Source: Asterias amurensis
Lineage: Eukaryota > Echinodermata > Asteroidea > Forcipulatida > Asteriidae
Assembly (NCBI RefSeq): GCF_032118995.1
Contig: NC_092662.1
Coordinates: forward strand, 2,418,001 to 2,482,000
DNA length: 64,000 bases
Reading direction: 5' to 3'
Shown: one piece after another, positions 24,254-36,443 of the stretch
Numbering within the stretch: position 1 is the first letter of the stretch
How the letters are laid out: each line of letters starts with the position of its first letter
The notes under the pieces: model-generated
What the model saw: the letters and a program-made list of their open reading frames with translations, nothing else
Databases searched by the model: none
Told to the model about the DNA's origin: nothing
Program-made: the position numbers and the translations under genes

Positions 24254-25649
24254 AGCTATAAACGGACAGGCGTCATGATGACAACACTGTTTGATACCCC
24301 GTAGCGAGAGCCCTTTACTGTCGGGGCCAATACTATAGGCCCATGACGTGGTTTCGGTCGAAAAGGTCTTAAACATTATAACCGAAGTTTTCCCCTCTAT
24401 ATTTCAGTTATTGCGGAGAAAGTCTTCTTGGAAAACAGGTGGTGTCCAAGACCAACGTTGCTTTGATTAAGTTCAAGAGTGACGACATGTACAACTACGA
24501 TGGATTTCAGATGTCTTACGCCTGTATTTCTCCTCCAGACGTCACGGTTCCTCCTCCAGACGTGATATACAAATAATTTCAATATACCTGCTGTGGCAGT
24601 TGATTTCGTCCCCTCTGGAAGCACACAATTTTGGGTGGAAGGGTGTTTTTTTTTTTCATTCAGTATTTTCTTGCAACTTTGATGATCAATTATTGAGTCC
24701 ATATGATTATCGATTTGTTATTTTATGCATGAGATAATACCAATATAGTGTCCCTATAAATGCCTTTAAACATGAATAACTATGACTGTGCGTAAAAACA
24801 AACCTCAGACAAACTTGTCTTGAAGTAGTCTTGAGATTGGAACAGTTTTTGTACTGTCAGGTCTAAGGTTCTTACAGTGTGGCAGTTTCCCCAAACATGG
24901 ACGCTACTGAAAAGTGGAAACCAGCGTCGCTGAGCACTGCAAAATATTCTGTGTTTACTTATTCTGACCGCTGTAGAACAAGCCGTGACCGTAATGTTTT
25001 CATTCAGTTTATATGGTTATGGAGAAAATAATTATTAAAAGTCTTCATATAGAGTAGCAAGGAAATAATTAATTTGTCTGATTGGTGTGTTCATTACCAT
25101 AGGCCATTGTTACACTTCATTTAGGGCAGTGGGTTGCGATTGCGGATCCTTTTGGACAAGGGACTGCGGTGGGGGATTGGGGGGGGGATGTCTGATGACA
25201 ATTTTGCACGTAGTTCTCTGCCGGTCCTCCAGATATTATGTGCTCCCCCCTCCCCGCATCATACGGCAAGTTGTGTTGAATAATATTCGTCATAGCGTCC
25301 TCTTTGACCGTGGGGTGGCAGGAGATTCTGTCAATGGCGAAATGTGTACTAGACTTCCTCTCTCTTTATATGCAAGCATAAAAACAGGTCCATGCAGCAG
25401 CCTCGCTAGCATGAGCAGCGCCGTATCGATACATCTCGCCACTCATGATCGAGCAAGGCATGCTGGGGAAAAAAAATGGCGCGGTGAGATCGATCACCCC
25501 TGGGAACGAGGTTGAGGTCCCTGCTGTCAGATCAGATCCAGTGATTCCATTGGATACAATGATATCATTAGATACGTACGTGCTGGGTTTGCCCCTCGTG
25601 GTCCTTAAACGAAACGATATTTTCCCCAAATTTGATGAGAATACTGGAC

Positions 25650-25907
25650 TTGCCCCATTGTAATTTTAACCCAAATGACATGAAACATCCAAATGAATGA
25701 GCAGCAAGGCTAACTTACCCTTTGTAACAGCAAGGCTTACCCCTAGTGTAATTTTAGTCCAAATGACACGAAACATCAAATGAATAAACATCAATGCTTA
25801 CTTATAAAGCCCTGGTAATATTATCCCAAATGACATTGAACATCCAAATAAATGAGCAGCAAGGCTTACCCCTTGTAACTTTAGCCCAACTGGCATGAAA
25901 CATCAAA
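25650..25907. repeat. Tandem repeat, unit about 75 bp, about 3.5 copies
   Basis: Units share CCCAAATGACATGAAACATC, AATGAGCAGCAAGGCT and CTTACCCCTTGTAAC. Located in the spacer between copies B and C. Confidence 0.8.
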
Positions 25908-26093
25908 ATTATCACAAGATTTTTCCACTAGCCAAAATCTTTGTATACTCACCGGTTTCACTCCTACTCGTATCAGTCAATAGTTCAAATACTTCAAATC
26001 CCACTCTAATTTTTTTTTTTTTCCAACCCCAAATCAGTAATAAGTAGTTGTGATATAAACACTCACCCTGGAACAACCTCTCCCCCAGGACTA

Positions 26094-26297
26094 TAGACTT
26101 GACTCAAGTCCAAATCCCGTGGCATCCCCAGGAAACTACTGTTTTGTATTGCTCTGCATTCCAAAACCTGTTCCGCATTCTCGGGACCACATTTTGACGG
26201 CGAGCGCGCACTGTACTGTATGCTACGGGTTGTTTCATAGTAAGTTGAGGTAAGCTTAGGGACCTCTCACACGAGAATGGGACTTGAATCAAGTCTA
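26094..26297. mobile_element. TAGACTTGACTCAAGTC inverted-repeat element, B-C spacer
   Basis: Same termini as the 8003 element with a longer interior (about 204 bp). It includes TACTGTTTTGTATTGCTCTG, which resembles the interior of the shorter copy in reverse. Confidence 0.6.
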
Positions 26298-26582
26298 TCT
26301 GGACTAGTGGTCCCGACCCACAAGTCTACTGCCGCTGTTGTTAAATGACAGACATGCCGAAGACCAGAGAGAAAGTCCCACCGTTTCTTATTCGATTTCT
26401 CAAGACTCATTTGAACAATTGTTATGATTCACATACCATAACTTTCACGATAAAACTGTTTTCTAATACTTCACACATTGTAAACAAAAACCTGTAATTT
26501 GATTCCGTCTGTGGTTTGCGTTTTCATTGAATGTAATTATCTTATTGAAAAAAAAAAATCAGATGGCGCCGTAGCTACATTC

Positions 26583-27075
26583 ATTCTTTAAAACCGTCTT
26601 AGCTCCCTGCCTTTGAGATTACAAAGCCTGTGCAACATCATAATGCGCTACTCGGCTAAACCAATCACAATAACCATCTCTGCCCTCACGTGTACCCATT
26701 ACTCCAAGGTGGGGAGAAGAAATGGACCCTTCCCCTGAAATATGCTAATTACATTCACGCATGCGTACAGACCCTATTGGTTGGCAAACGCCATGGAGTT
26801 GTGCACTAAACAGACGCGCAATCACGTCTGCGTTACGCACCCATTAGCCGTGTACAAAACAGCGCGATGTTCCCTCATTTTGCCAACCAAAACGTTAGTG
26901 CGCACGCGCTACGTGCAATTTACATATTTTCATGGGAAGGGTCTATTATTGTCAAGTGCCTTACTCAGGAGCACAAAGTGTCATGACGTACCGGGATTCG
27001 AACCAACACTCTCCTGATTCAGAGTGGACCTTTATCATGGTGGAGCCATCTTGAATTTCTCCCATTGATAGCAAT
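26583..27075. repeat. Duplicated spacer block (B-C spacer)
   Basis: Partner of 9586-10065; it contains an additional GAAATATGCTAATTACATTC segment near 26737-26760. Confidence 0.65.
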
Positions 27076-27159
27076 GTTACTAAAATGAGGCGTGGCGTGT
27101 CTGGTGGCAATTTGCATGTAGTTCCAGTAAGACAAGAGATTCTGCCGGTCAGAAATGAA

Positions 27160-27530
27160 TGAAGAATAACGCAGTATTTAATAAATAAATTAAAACAAAT
27201 TGAAACAAATTAAAACAAATTATAGAACACAGCAGTATTCAATAAGTTATTTAAAACAAATTATAAAAACAATAAATAAATGAACAAAAGGGCAGTATTG
27301 AATAAACTAATTAAAGCAAAAAAAAAAAATTCAAATCTTGAAGCTAATTAAAAAAGAAAATTAAATGCTTGGTTTAAACCAATAAAATATTAATGGATTA
27401 GCACGAAATACAAATAAACTAATAGTAATCGGTTTCACAAAATGCTGGCATCATCAGGTTCAATAACTTGCATGCGAGACCTTTTTGAATATCAAGTCGG
27501 TTTAATTAGTGGCTTCTTTTCTCCTTATTT
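27160..27530. repeat. AT-rich repeated block between copies B and C
   Basis: Equivalent of 11890-12780 in the next duplication unit, with AATAAATTAAAACAAATT words and GCACGAAATACAAATAAA. Confidence 0.6.
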
Positions 27531-28419
27531 ATTTGACCTCCAGGCATTTATCTCGGTATATCGTGCGAAACTGCAACTGTCGTAAACCAAAATAAAAATC
27601 GGCCTAATGACACAATTTTGAAAATAATTTTGAAATCGAATGGAACGCTCCTGCTTATGTTACATTTACCTGTTTATGTCTGTTGCGTTTTAGAAAGACT
27701 CTGCAAGGGTCGAAACGTCAAGGAAATTAACCATTTTGTGTATATACACAGGTCCTTTTGGTTGGTAAATGGATTGTAACAGCTCTATTATTTATTATTA
27801 ATTTTTATAAAATTGTGAAAAATTCGTTGGAACGTTAATGAGATTAATGAAAAACTGAAATCCATTTAACAATAATAATAATAGTAATAATAATAATATA
27901 GGAATTTATAACACAGATCAAAGCGCTGAACAATAAACAAGAACAATACAAAGAAACTAGAAAAACAAAACAACATAAGATTAATGACGAGACTGACTGA
28001 ACAATTAGGTTTTGAAGTTTTTCTTGAAAATGACCGTAGAAGATAATCCCGCGATGAGTTTAGGTAACTTGTTCCGTTCCTTCGGCCAAGTCAGAAAAAA
28101 ATTCCGAATTGGAGCCGGCAGAGAAGGCCTGTGCTCACAGAGAAGGGATTAATCAGGGGAGGACCTCAAACCTTCTCTGCCAGGGGTATAGGAGGACAAC
28201 AGATCGAAAAGATAATTTAAAATCCATTTATTCACACATTTGTCAATCGGTTCCTCTGGTCCTTGTTTGGCAACTACTCCTGTCGATCTGACACACATAC
28301 TGTCACCCCAACTCATAAAACTTTACAGATGTAAATTCACTTACAGTTATAGATTAATTTAATATTTTAAAATTAATTTGCAGTTTTAAATGCAAGCTGG
28401 GATTACGAAAAGGCTTATT

Positions 28420-28527
28420 ATAGATACAATGTTTATTCATGAATTGTTCAAACTGACAGCAAATAAAAGACCGCGTTGCCATCACCCAGTCTTCATTAGG
28501 AGAAAGGAGCGGCTGAAGATAACGACA
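28420..28527 (+). promoter_or_regulatory. Proximal promoter and 5' UTR of astacin copy C
   Basis: About 100 bases before the ATG are nearly identical to the same region of copy B (GATACAATGTTTATTCAT, then GCAAATAAAAGACCG at about 28461-28475). AAATAAAAG is a plausible weak TATA element, placed about 60 bases before the ATG. An in-frame ATG further upstream would add an arginine/lysine-rich leader with no signal-peptide character, so 28528 is preferred as start. Confidence 0.4.
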
Positions 28528-31500
28528 ATGAAGAACCTACTGATCAACCTGTTGCTTGTTGGGCATGCCCTCGCAGGATTCAACAATAGTGAGTCTGGGG
28601 TAAGTCAAGTATCTACTAGACTTGTGGACAAGTCGTTAATGGTCCTACGTGGTGAGACAGTCGAGTTGTCACTGCTCTCGCGCGAACTGCTGGTTGTTGA
28701 CTTCTACTCCCCATTATGGGAGTAGAAGTCGGGCAGCGCACAGTAGTCTCGCAACCAGCAGTTTGCGTGGAGAGCTAGCACCGCTGCAACCCCACTCTCT
28801 CACCGCGTGGGACCATAAACTTGCTTGTCCACAAGTCTAAGTATCCGCTTACTCGCAACGCTGTCAAAGACCAGTCTTCTCACTTCGTGTATCCCAACAT
28901 GAATAAACTAACGAACCCTTGAAAATGTTGACTCAATTGGTCCTCGAAGTTGCGAGAGAAAAATAAAATAAAAAAAACACACTAGTTAGACAAGTCGTGT
29001 GCTTTACAAAGATGACTTGAACTCGACCTCAGCTGAGGTCTCGAATTTAACTCAGTTAGAAATAACTTCTTTCCCAAACGTTTATTAATTAGCTCTATAA
29101 GCCCCTTTCAAAACCGCTGTGCCGTTTGCTATATGCCTAGGTTCCGTCAGCCTGTGTGAAGTCCTGTGGTATATAAAAGTAATCGAATGGTTAAGCTTAA
29201 GCCTGAACCCCTCAGTCATCGTTTCGAAAAGGCGACAAAAGAATTTGCTTTATTGAAATCCAGATGCGGGATGACTTCAGCAGCAAAGCGGTGGCGCTCC
29301 TGAGCGGGCGTGACGGAGAGGCTGCCCGGGCAGAGATGACGCCCTCCCCAGGGTGTGTTGAGGGTGACATGGAGCTCACTCCGGAACAGAAAGATGTCTA
29401 CTACGCCATGAGGGAAGCCACAGCTGAGAACAGAGATGAGGTACGGCTTATGGCCCTAGAAGCCTTCGCTCAATGGCCGAACAAGCACCTCGTTTATCGG
29501 TTTGACGCGTCACTTGGTGAGTTTGTCTTTATTCCAGTTGCGTAATTTGGACCCAATATCTCAGAGATGCTTACAGCACAAAAAGTAGCTAAGCACGGCA
29601 CCAATATGCTTACATTATTAAGACTACCAGTCAAAATGCCATGTCACAAGTGCATTTTTGTACTGGTATCCTGCTCTTTACTGCTAAGCCGGAAACTGGT
29701 ACACAACATTTTCTGATGTTAAGCAGCTCTATGAAATTGGGCCCTTCTTGGTGCATTACTGACCCCCTTTCAGGGCAAATTTGAAGCAAGAAGTTATTGA
29801 AATTTGTCAAGGAGGGTGTCGTCCGAAAAAAACCCACGTGATCCTAGTCTCACATCTGAAGATTGAAATTACGGGGTATTTCGTTCGTTACAGACAACGG
29901 TATCAAGCCAGTGTTTTTGGAGGCGATTGAAATCTACGAACAGCACACGGTTGTAACATTTGAGGAGGCGCTTGATGACTACAGTGGCACTACAGTCCCG
30001 ATGGTTGTGTATGGACTCAACAAAGGGTAATACAAAATAAATCCATCTCTCAATAATGTGACTTTTGACAGAGCTGTTAATTTTAAAATACAATCTTGTG
30101 CCGTTAAGAATCTTTCTAACACTATAGGTGATAGTCGTGACACTGCTTTGTATCCTAAAACAATACACTTAACCATTGCTTCATCCTTCGGATGAGACGT
30201 CAAGCCGTTGGTCCCATGTGTTGTGTAACGCATGTAAAAGAACTCGGTGCACTTAAAGAAAGAGAAGGTGTTTGCCCCGGTGTTCCTGGCTGTGGCTGCT
30301 GTATGCACGATAGCACCTTTGTATATAGACCCTTTTAAGGTGCTAAATAATTGGGTCTCAGAATTCATTACTGCAATAATCTATCTTTCTGAAAGTTTGT
30401 TTACTTAGCGCCCTAACTACATTGTTTGGTAGATACGTGCGCGTAGACTTCGATATTAGGGAGGTTTCGCATACGAGCGGATACGGTGCGACGGATACGT
30501 CATCATTATGACGTCATACGCTACTCGCTATCCGCTATACGTACAGACGACACAGATGTCATGCTTGCTACACGTACGTACGTTACGGATAGCTAACCGT
30601 GTGCGTATGCGTATCCGTTCGAGTGCGAAACCTCCCTATTACTATTATTTTATGTATTTTATTTTATTTTATTTGATTACCTTCATTGCACAAATACATA
30701 CAAGAAATGGCATTGGTGTAAAAGGGTAACCCCGAACATGCACACAGGCCCACTTAAACAAAAACCATAAGACAAGGGACGAGCTATTGTCCCTTTATAA
30801 GCTTTTATAGCTATTTTAAGTATCCTTAATTGTTGTTGTAATATTTTGTTTTCGTGCTTTGTAGATGCACCAGTACTATAGGATACGTTGGACCACGTGG
30901 AAAAATGAAACTTCAAACAGGAACGTGTAACTCGGTATGCTTAAACATTTTTGTTTATACCTTTTAACAATTTTGAGATTGCGGGTGTATTTTGTGGACC
31001 ACTGTCAAGGTCAATGTGAATTCAATGAACACAATCAAGCCTAAAGAGACTTTGTGTTTAAATGGAAAGACCAACAGAACAGAAAATCAAGAACCGTTTG
31101 TGTTGTGAGACATGATACCCCATGAGGTTAGTGAGAAACGATAACGGTACGAACATCAGAGTTCTAGGAGTAGTCTATCTGGTAGCCACATAAACATTGC
31201 AGAAAAAAATACGAATGTTGAACCGCCTTGAGCGTTACTGAGTCGGATTATATGAGCACTGTTTTACATGAAGCCGACATGTAATTTCAAACACCACCCT
31301 TTTCAGCTTGGTGTTATACTCCATGAGATCGGCCACGCCCTTGGGCGCATCCACGAGCATAACCGAAGTGACCGAGATGACTTTATCAGAATAATTGAGC
31401 CCAACATCCTACCGGGATTTGAGCACAATTTCATGAAGGTTGATCAACCGCTACTTGCCCCGTACGATCTCCAGTCTATCATGCATTACGGTCCAAGTGT

Positions 31501-34500
31501 AAGTATTTAACAAACCTTTTACTTTTGCCTGTTGGAATAATTTCTGTATTGTTTTTTACACTGATATAGGTCAACCGCTCAGGCCGATTACATAATGCGA
31601 GTAGTGTTTAAAGCCGGTAATACTCAAAATAATTGTTAGCATTAAAACTTAGTATACTTGGTAAAACGAGCAATGGAGAGCTGTTGATAGTATATAAAAC
31701 ATTGTGAGAAACGGCTCCCTCTGAAAAACGTAATTTTTGAGAAATAAGTTTATTTTTCACTAAAATAATTATTTGAATTGAATTCGATATCTCGAATTCA
31801 GGCATCTGACATCACAATTTGTGCGATAAGGGTGTTTTTTTTCCTTTCATTATTCGCTCGCAACTTCGACGACCAATTCACCGGTTTGTTATTTTATGCA
31901 TGTTGATATACACAAAGTGAAACTACTGTCTTTGACAACTACCAAAAGTGCCCTTAAACTGGAGACTACGTAACTTATAAGGTGATGTTTGAGGTAGTAC
32001 CATTGTGTAAATCTGAAAATTGTGTTGGTTCTGCATGAACAGAAAAAATACTCTTTTCTCATGTAAGTTTCTCGAGTAGTTTTAAAGACTTCTAAGATCT
32101 CAATAATCCTATTATTTCTTCCAAATTGAAAGGCATTTAGTCGCAGTCAATGGTCATCAACTATCATTCCGCACATTGAAAAGGACAGCTACAAGATGGG
32201 TAAACAGGACAAAATGTCTCGTCTAGACGTATTCACTGTGAACGCTATCTACGGTGTGGATGGTATGTAAAGTATTAATGTGCAATGACCGTATATATTA
32301 AACAGTCACACGAAGAGACTTTGGAACGCTAGGTGGCAGCAGACTTACCAGGTAAGTCAATTGCTTACGTAGTTCTGAGCATGAGCACATTACAGAGAAC
32401 AAAGGATTTCACGTACGTCTGCTGCCAGTACCTACATTCACATGCCTTTCTGACAGGCGAGATAATAATACACTACTCATATGATAAATTAAACACATAG
32501 TGTGAAAAGGGCTATAGCTTTGGTATTATAATTTCAACATCGATTATGCCTACTGGGCACACCATGGTGGACATTCCTTTGATACACTATTTCAACAGGA
32601 CAATCCTGTTTTTCAACACTGGGGATATGCGTGTGTGGACATGTCCAAGTCCACATGTTGTTTCAACTCTCTACACTATGTGGACCTCTTTTGTTGTCAC
32701 TTCCACACTTCGTGTACGCAGCGTCGCAAACACTCTCTTTGTATACTTCTTTGTTATGTACAGGAGAAATCATGTTATTCAGCACTATAAAAACCACTAG
32801 TGAAAACTGGCCGTGTGAAAGTCCACACAGTGTTTCAAGTCCTTTGGATCTCTTTTGTTCTCAGATCCAGACTTCGTTTCTTAACACTTCACCCCACCCC
32901 ACCCCACCCTACCCACACCCCAATAAAATAATACCCCTGTATTTCCCCCATCATATTCACAAAGCTACACTCCCGGGCATCTCACCGGGCTCCCATGTCA
33001 CGGCCCCCGCGCCCCCTTTCAATGTTGGCTCTCATTGCACGGTCTTCTGCGTTACAGTCAACATTGAGCTGGGGATCGACGGGGGACGTGGAATGTGGAA
33101 GGGGGGCAATTTCATAGAGCTAGTTAAGCAAAAAATGTGCTTAAGCACAAAAATAGCTCGCTTATTTTACAGGTGTTACTGGCCAATTTTTCATGCAATA
33201 TTGCTTGTGACTGGTATTTAGCTGTCGTCTACTTAGCATAACAATAATTGAGTGGAGTCTTGGCCGGTAAATCTGATTTTACTAAGCAAGGATTTTTTCG
33301 CTTAACTAAGCAAAATGATGTGCTTAAGCAGCTCTTTGAAATTGGGCCGTGGGGGGAAGTGGACAGGGAATATTTACGTTGCGAGTGTGTGGCCAACGCA
33401 TTTTGGCCGGGATTGTAAATGTATTTCCTATTTCTTTTGGTTGACACAGCTGCGTGTCCCGACGACCTTTGGGATAAGTGTCAGCGTGGTGGAGTTCCCA
33501 ACAAGCATTGTACGTGCGACTGCCTGCCAGAATTTGAAGGCCCTTACTGTGAACTCGTCGTTACTCAACAAACAGGTACAAAGAAGCAACTCTCTGTGTT
33601 CTTGTTGTAGTGATATAACCACGTTCACACGTAACAATAATTAAACATTTTTACATACAGTGTAAAAAAAGAGACCTGCAAACAGGAGACCTGCGAGGAC
33701 AACGCTTCCAAAGCGCATAGAGCATTTAAAGCGAAGTACAAAATCTTTAATCAACAAATCAAAGTATGACTTCCAGAATTTGTCATTCTACAGAATACTC
33801 TCCCCCAGGACACTGCGATCGGGTTGATATATCCAGTGGCATGGGTAGCCTAAACACTAACGCCACACTTTTGTTCGAGGCTCGTGAATAAACGCCAGAA
33901 AGACATACCGGCCTTGCCATCCTACATATTGACCTTTGACATCGCATCCAAAATTGAACTAGACGGAGATCCGTAGTGTACACACACAAACGTGCCCAAC
34001 AGTTATGCAAAAATAAACTGCTATGGGTATTATGACAAACTACGTCACTTCGGAGCAGACCAATCATAACAAAGAAATGGAAAGCTTCGTCACTGCGAGT
34101 TCATCAACCAACGAATTCATCCAATGATATCATTGTGAATGTAAGACCAGTACCTGTCTTTACAGGGGACCAGTCTAATGGTGATCATGCGTATACATGG
34201 TGCGTGAATTATCTCTTGTTTTTGTTGATCCCCCTTAGAATGTAGCGGCCACTACCAGCTGGAAGAATCAGGGCTTATTTCATCCCCAGGTTACCCTGAA
34301 AACTACCCCAGCAACGCCAAATGCAGTTATATCATCGAGGTAAGACTACAATTAATAGTATGGCAACCAATTGGTCACTGTCCCTGTACACAAGGCTGAT
34401 CATTATTCATTTTGCGAAAGAGGGACCAGACTATTTTTCCTTCTGGCCTCAGTTTTGATTACATTGATTTGAATTATCTAAACCGTATTTCTACTTCCAA

Positions 34501-36443
34501 GGAGAGTATTTCTAAAAACGGTGTACTGTCATTAACAGCGACATTACACAAATTAAGTTTGTATTTGGAGTACTACTTTACCAACACCACGCCTAAAGGG
34601 AAATTTTTTATTGTAAAAATGTATTGAGATGGTTTCCACGATGAAAAATATGTGTAAACGCCCTCTAGGAGCAGCTACAAAAGCAGGGGTCGATTTAACA
34701 AAGAGTTAGGAACAGTCCTAGGAGATATACAAATTGCATGGATAGTCCTAAGTTTAGGAAGAATAACTAACTGGTCCTATCGTGATAAGACTAGTCCTAA
34801 CTCTTTGTGAAATCGATTCCTGGACAGTTCTTTTCAGAACTAAGAAGTCTCCCGAATTCCGAAAATCTACGGTAGTAGATTGCAAGACACAATCTATAAA
34901 ACCACACGTTATCTACCCATCAAGTAGGTATAATTATACACAATAGTGTCTTCTATCATTGATTTGTTTGATTTCACGACTTTAAGTTCACAACCGTTCT
35001 TTTGTGTTTTGGGTATTTTTATGTGCATAGTGTTCGAGGAACGAGGTCGTCCAACTGGACTTTTCATTATTTAGCATAGAGGGCTATGACTGTTTCTATG
35101 ACAAGATGGATATGATGACGGGCGATTTGATCACGGAAACTTACGCAGACGAGTAAGTATCGTAAAGACGCCTCCATATGACGTCATACGACCCAAACAG
35201 CGCCCTCCAGTGAGGTCATGAAGACATTATTTCATTGGCTGAGCGTTATGATACCCTAGCGCTGGCGACCAATGCAAGGGGAAGTTTCACGCGCTTTCGA
35301 ATTTCAAGGACCAACTTGGTCCCACCGCTTTTGACCTGTAACTATAGAGATCAAGTGTCCCACATCAACTATTGGGTTTTACGTGCTCATCGCGCGAATA
35401 TGTTTTCATAATGTAAGTAAAATTTAGCCATGAAACAATCAAGTAAAATACACATTAACAAATCAACAAAGTAAAACCGAGAAAAGATCTAAGTCTTAGT
35501 TGGCGGCTTAAAGCCACTGGACTCTATTGGTAATTGCTCAAAATAATTGTTTTAATAGCGTAAAAACTTACTTGGTAACAAGCAATTATTGAGAGCTGTT
35601 GATAGTATAAAACATCGTGAGAAACGGCTCCCTCTGGAGTAACGTAGTTTTCGAGAGAGAAGTAAATTTTCACTTAAATATTTGAATTTGATTTCGAGTC
35701 CTCAGAATTAGATTTTGAGGAGCCCGAAATCAAGCATCTGAAAACACACGACTTTGTGTGACAAGGGTGTTTTTTCTTCCTCGCAACTTCGACGACCAAT
35801 ATTGAGTTCAAATTTTCACAGGTTTGTTATTTTGTGCATGTTGAGATAAACCAAGTGAGAAGATTGGTCTTTGACAATTACCAATAGTGTCCAGTGTCTT
35901 TAAAGGCACTGGACTCTGTTGGTAATTACTCAAATTGTTAGCATACAAACTTGAATTGAAGCATCTAAAAGCACACAACATTGTGCGACAAGGGTGTGTT
36001 TTCTTCCACATTATCTCGCAACTTCGACGACCAGTATTGAGTTAAAAATGTTCACAGGTTTCGTATTTAATGCTTGTGTTGAGATACACCAATTGAGAAG
36101 ACTGGTCTTTGAGAATTACCAAAGGTGCCCAGTGCCTGTAAGCTATAATTATCGGACAGATGTCATGAAGACAGCATTGTTTGTAACCCCGTAAACGAGA
36201 GCCCTAAACTGACGTGGACGGCCCCAATACTAGGCCCACGATGTGGTTTTGAAAAGGCCTGCGTTATAACCGAAGTGTTTCCCTCTACATTTCAGATATT
36301 GCGGCGACTCTCTGCATGGACAACGTTTGTTGACCAAGAGCAACGTTGCACTGATGAAGTTCGAGAGTGACGACATGTACAACTACGAAGGATATCAAAT
36401 ATCCTACCTATGTATTCCTCCTCCAGACGTGGTATCAAAATAG
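28528..36443 (+). CDS. Astacin-like metalloprotease, copy C (complete, astacin-EGF-CUB)
   Basis: Complete member of the cluster, 448 residues. Exons: 28528-28599, 29264-29516, 29894-30026, 30865-30934, 31307-31498, 32133-32262, 33450-33575, 34239-34339, 35031-35152 and 36296-36443 (stop TAG). Residues 1-17 form a signal peptide. The propeptide follows, with GCVEGD at 54-59, where the aspartate would bind the zinc in the latent enzyme. The catalytic domain begins near WPNKHLVY (95). HEIGHALGRIHE is at 182-193 and the Met-turn SIMHY at 233-237. An EGF-like module with six cysteines lies at about 286-318 and a CUB domain at about 327-440. The start ATG is shared with copy B and heads the hydrophobic signal. 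It should be secreted and activated by propeptide removal. The usual Cys in the TC(I/V)RF-like segment is replaced (HTVVTF), and no partner Cys follows NAIYG. The natural substrate is unknown. Confidence 0.92.
28610..28845. mobile_element. Foldback sequence in intron 1 of copy C
   Basis: Nearly identical to 14079-14312 of copy B and equally placed, directly behind the signal-peptide exon, so it was present before these two copies split. Confidence 0.65.
29548..29744. mobile_element. GGGCCCAATTTC foldback element
   Basis: Worn left end (TTGGACCCAATATCTCAGAG) and clear right end CTCTATGAAATTGGGCCC. The left part is shared with copy B, where a family 1 element interrupts it at 15243. Confidence 0.6.
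30170..30420. mobile_element. Dispersed retroelement-like repeat in copy C intron 3
   Basis: Same body as 53026-53325 (CCTTCGGATGAGACGTCAAG, GGTGCTAAATAATTGGGTCT), but without the terminal (ATT)n; it is interrupted or truncated near 30420. Confidence 0.5.
30457..30638. mobile_element. Inverted-repeat element TAGGGAGGTTTCGCA in copy C
   Basis: TAGGGAGGTTTCGCATACG and its complement bound 182 bp rich in GGATACG and CGTA words. TA at both ends is compatible with a Tc1/mariner-type target. Confidence 0.65.
31610..31957. mobile_element. Family 2 foldback element, diverged
   Basis: Recognisable by TACTCAAAATAATTGTTAGC and GTGCCCTTAAACT near its ends. It occupies the same intron position as the copy at 16855 in copy B, so it predates the duplication. 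Confidence 0.6.
32316..32433. mobile_element. GGTGGCAGCAGACTT palindromic element, copy C
   Basis: Same element and intron as in copies A and B, directly after the exon ending at 32262. Confidence 0.65.
33104..33348. mobile_element. GGGCCCAATTTC foldback element
   Basis: GGGCAATTTCATAGAGC to GCTCTTTGAAATTGGGCC, with paired GTGCTTAAGCA blocks inside each end. Located before the EGF exon of copy C. Confidence 0.6.
34686..34820. mobile_element. TAGTCCTAA foldback repeat
   Basis: GGGTCGATTTAACAAAGAGT to ACTCTTTGTGAAATCGATTC; located in a CUB intron of copy C. Confidence 0.6.
35518..35903. mobile_element. TTAA foldback element, family 2
   Basis: TTAAAGCCACTGGACTCTAT at the left, CAATAGTGTCCAGTGTC with TTTAA at the right. 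Its right TTAA (35900-35903) is the left TTAA of the next copy. Confidence 0.75.
35900..36141. mobile_element. Family 2 foldback element, internally deleted
   Basis: Begins TTAAAGGCACTGGACTCTG directly at the preceding copy's end and finishes GGTGCCCAGTGCCTGTAA. It corresponds to the copy at 24000 in paralogue B. Confidence 0.7.

Larger units (their letters stand above)
13997..24576 (+). pseudogene. Astacin-like metalloprotease, copy B, with one catalytic exon missing
   Basis: Tandem paralogue of copy C. Exons seen: 13997-14068 (signal peptide MKNLLINLLLVGHALAG), 14889-15141 (propeptide with the EGD switch and start of the catalytic domain), 15647-15713, 16371-16562 (HEIGHALGRFHE, SIMHY), 19908-20037, 20974-21099 (EGF), 22138-22238, 23386-23507 and 24408-24576 (CUB, stop TAA). 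The 133-bp exon that encodes DNGIK...VVYGL in copies A and C is absent between 15141 and 15647; a truncated TTAA foldback element occupies the place. Joining 15141 to 15647 changes the frame and meets a TAG after five codons. All other exons are open, which suggests recent loss or an assembly gap. An unseen diverged replacement exon is possible but I find none. Its introns also hold a 2.5-kb Mutator-like insertion and other elements not found in copy C. Confidence 0.72.
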
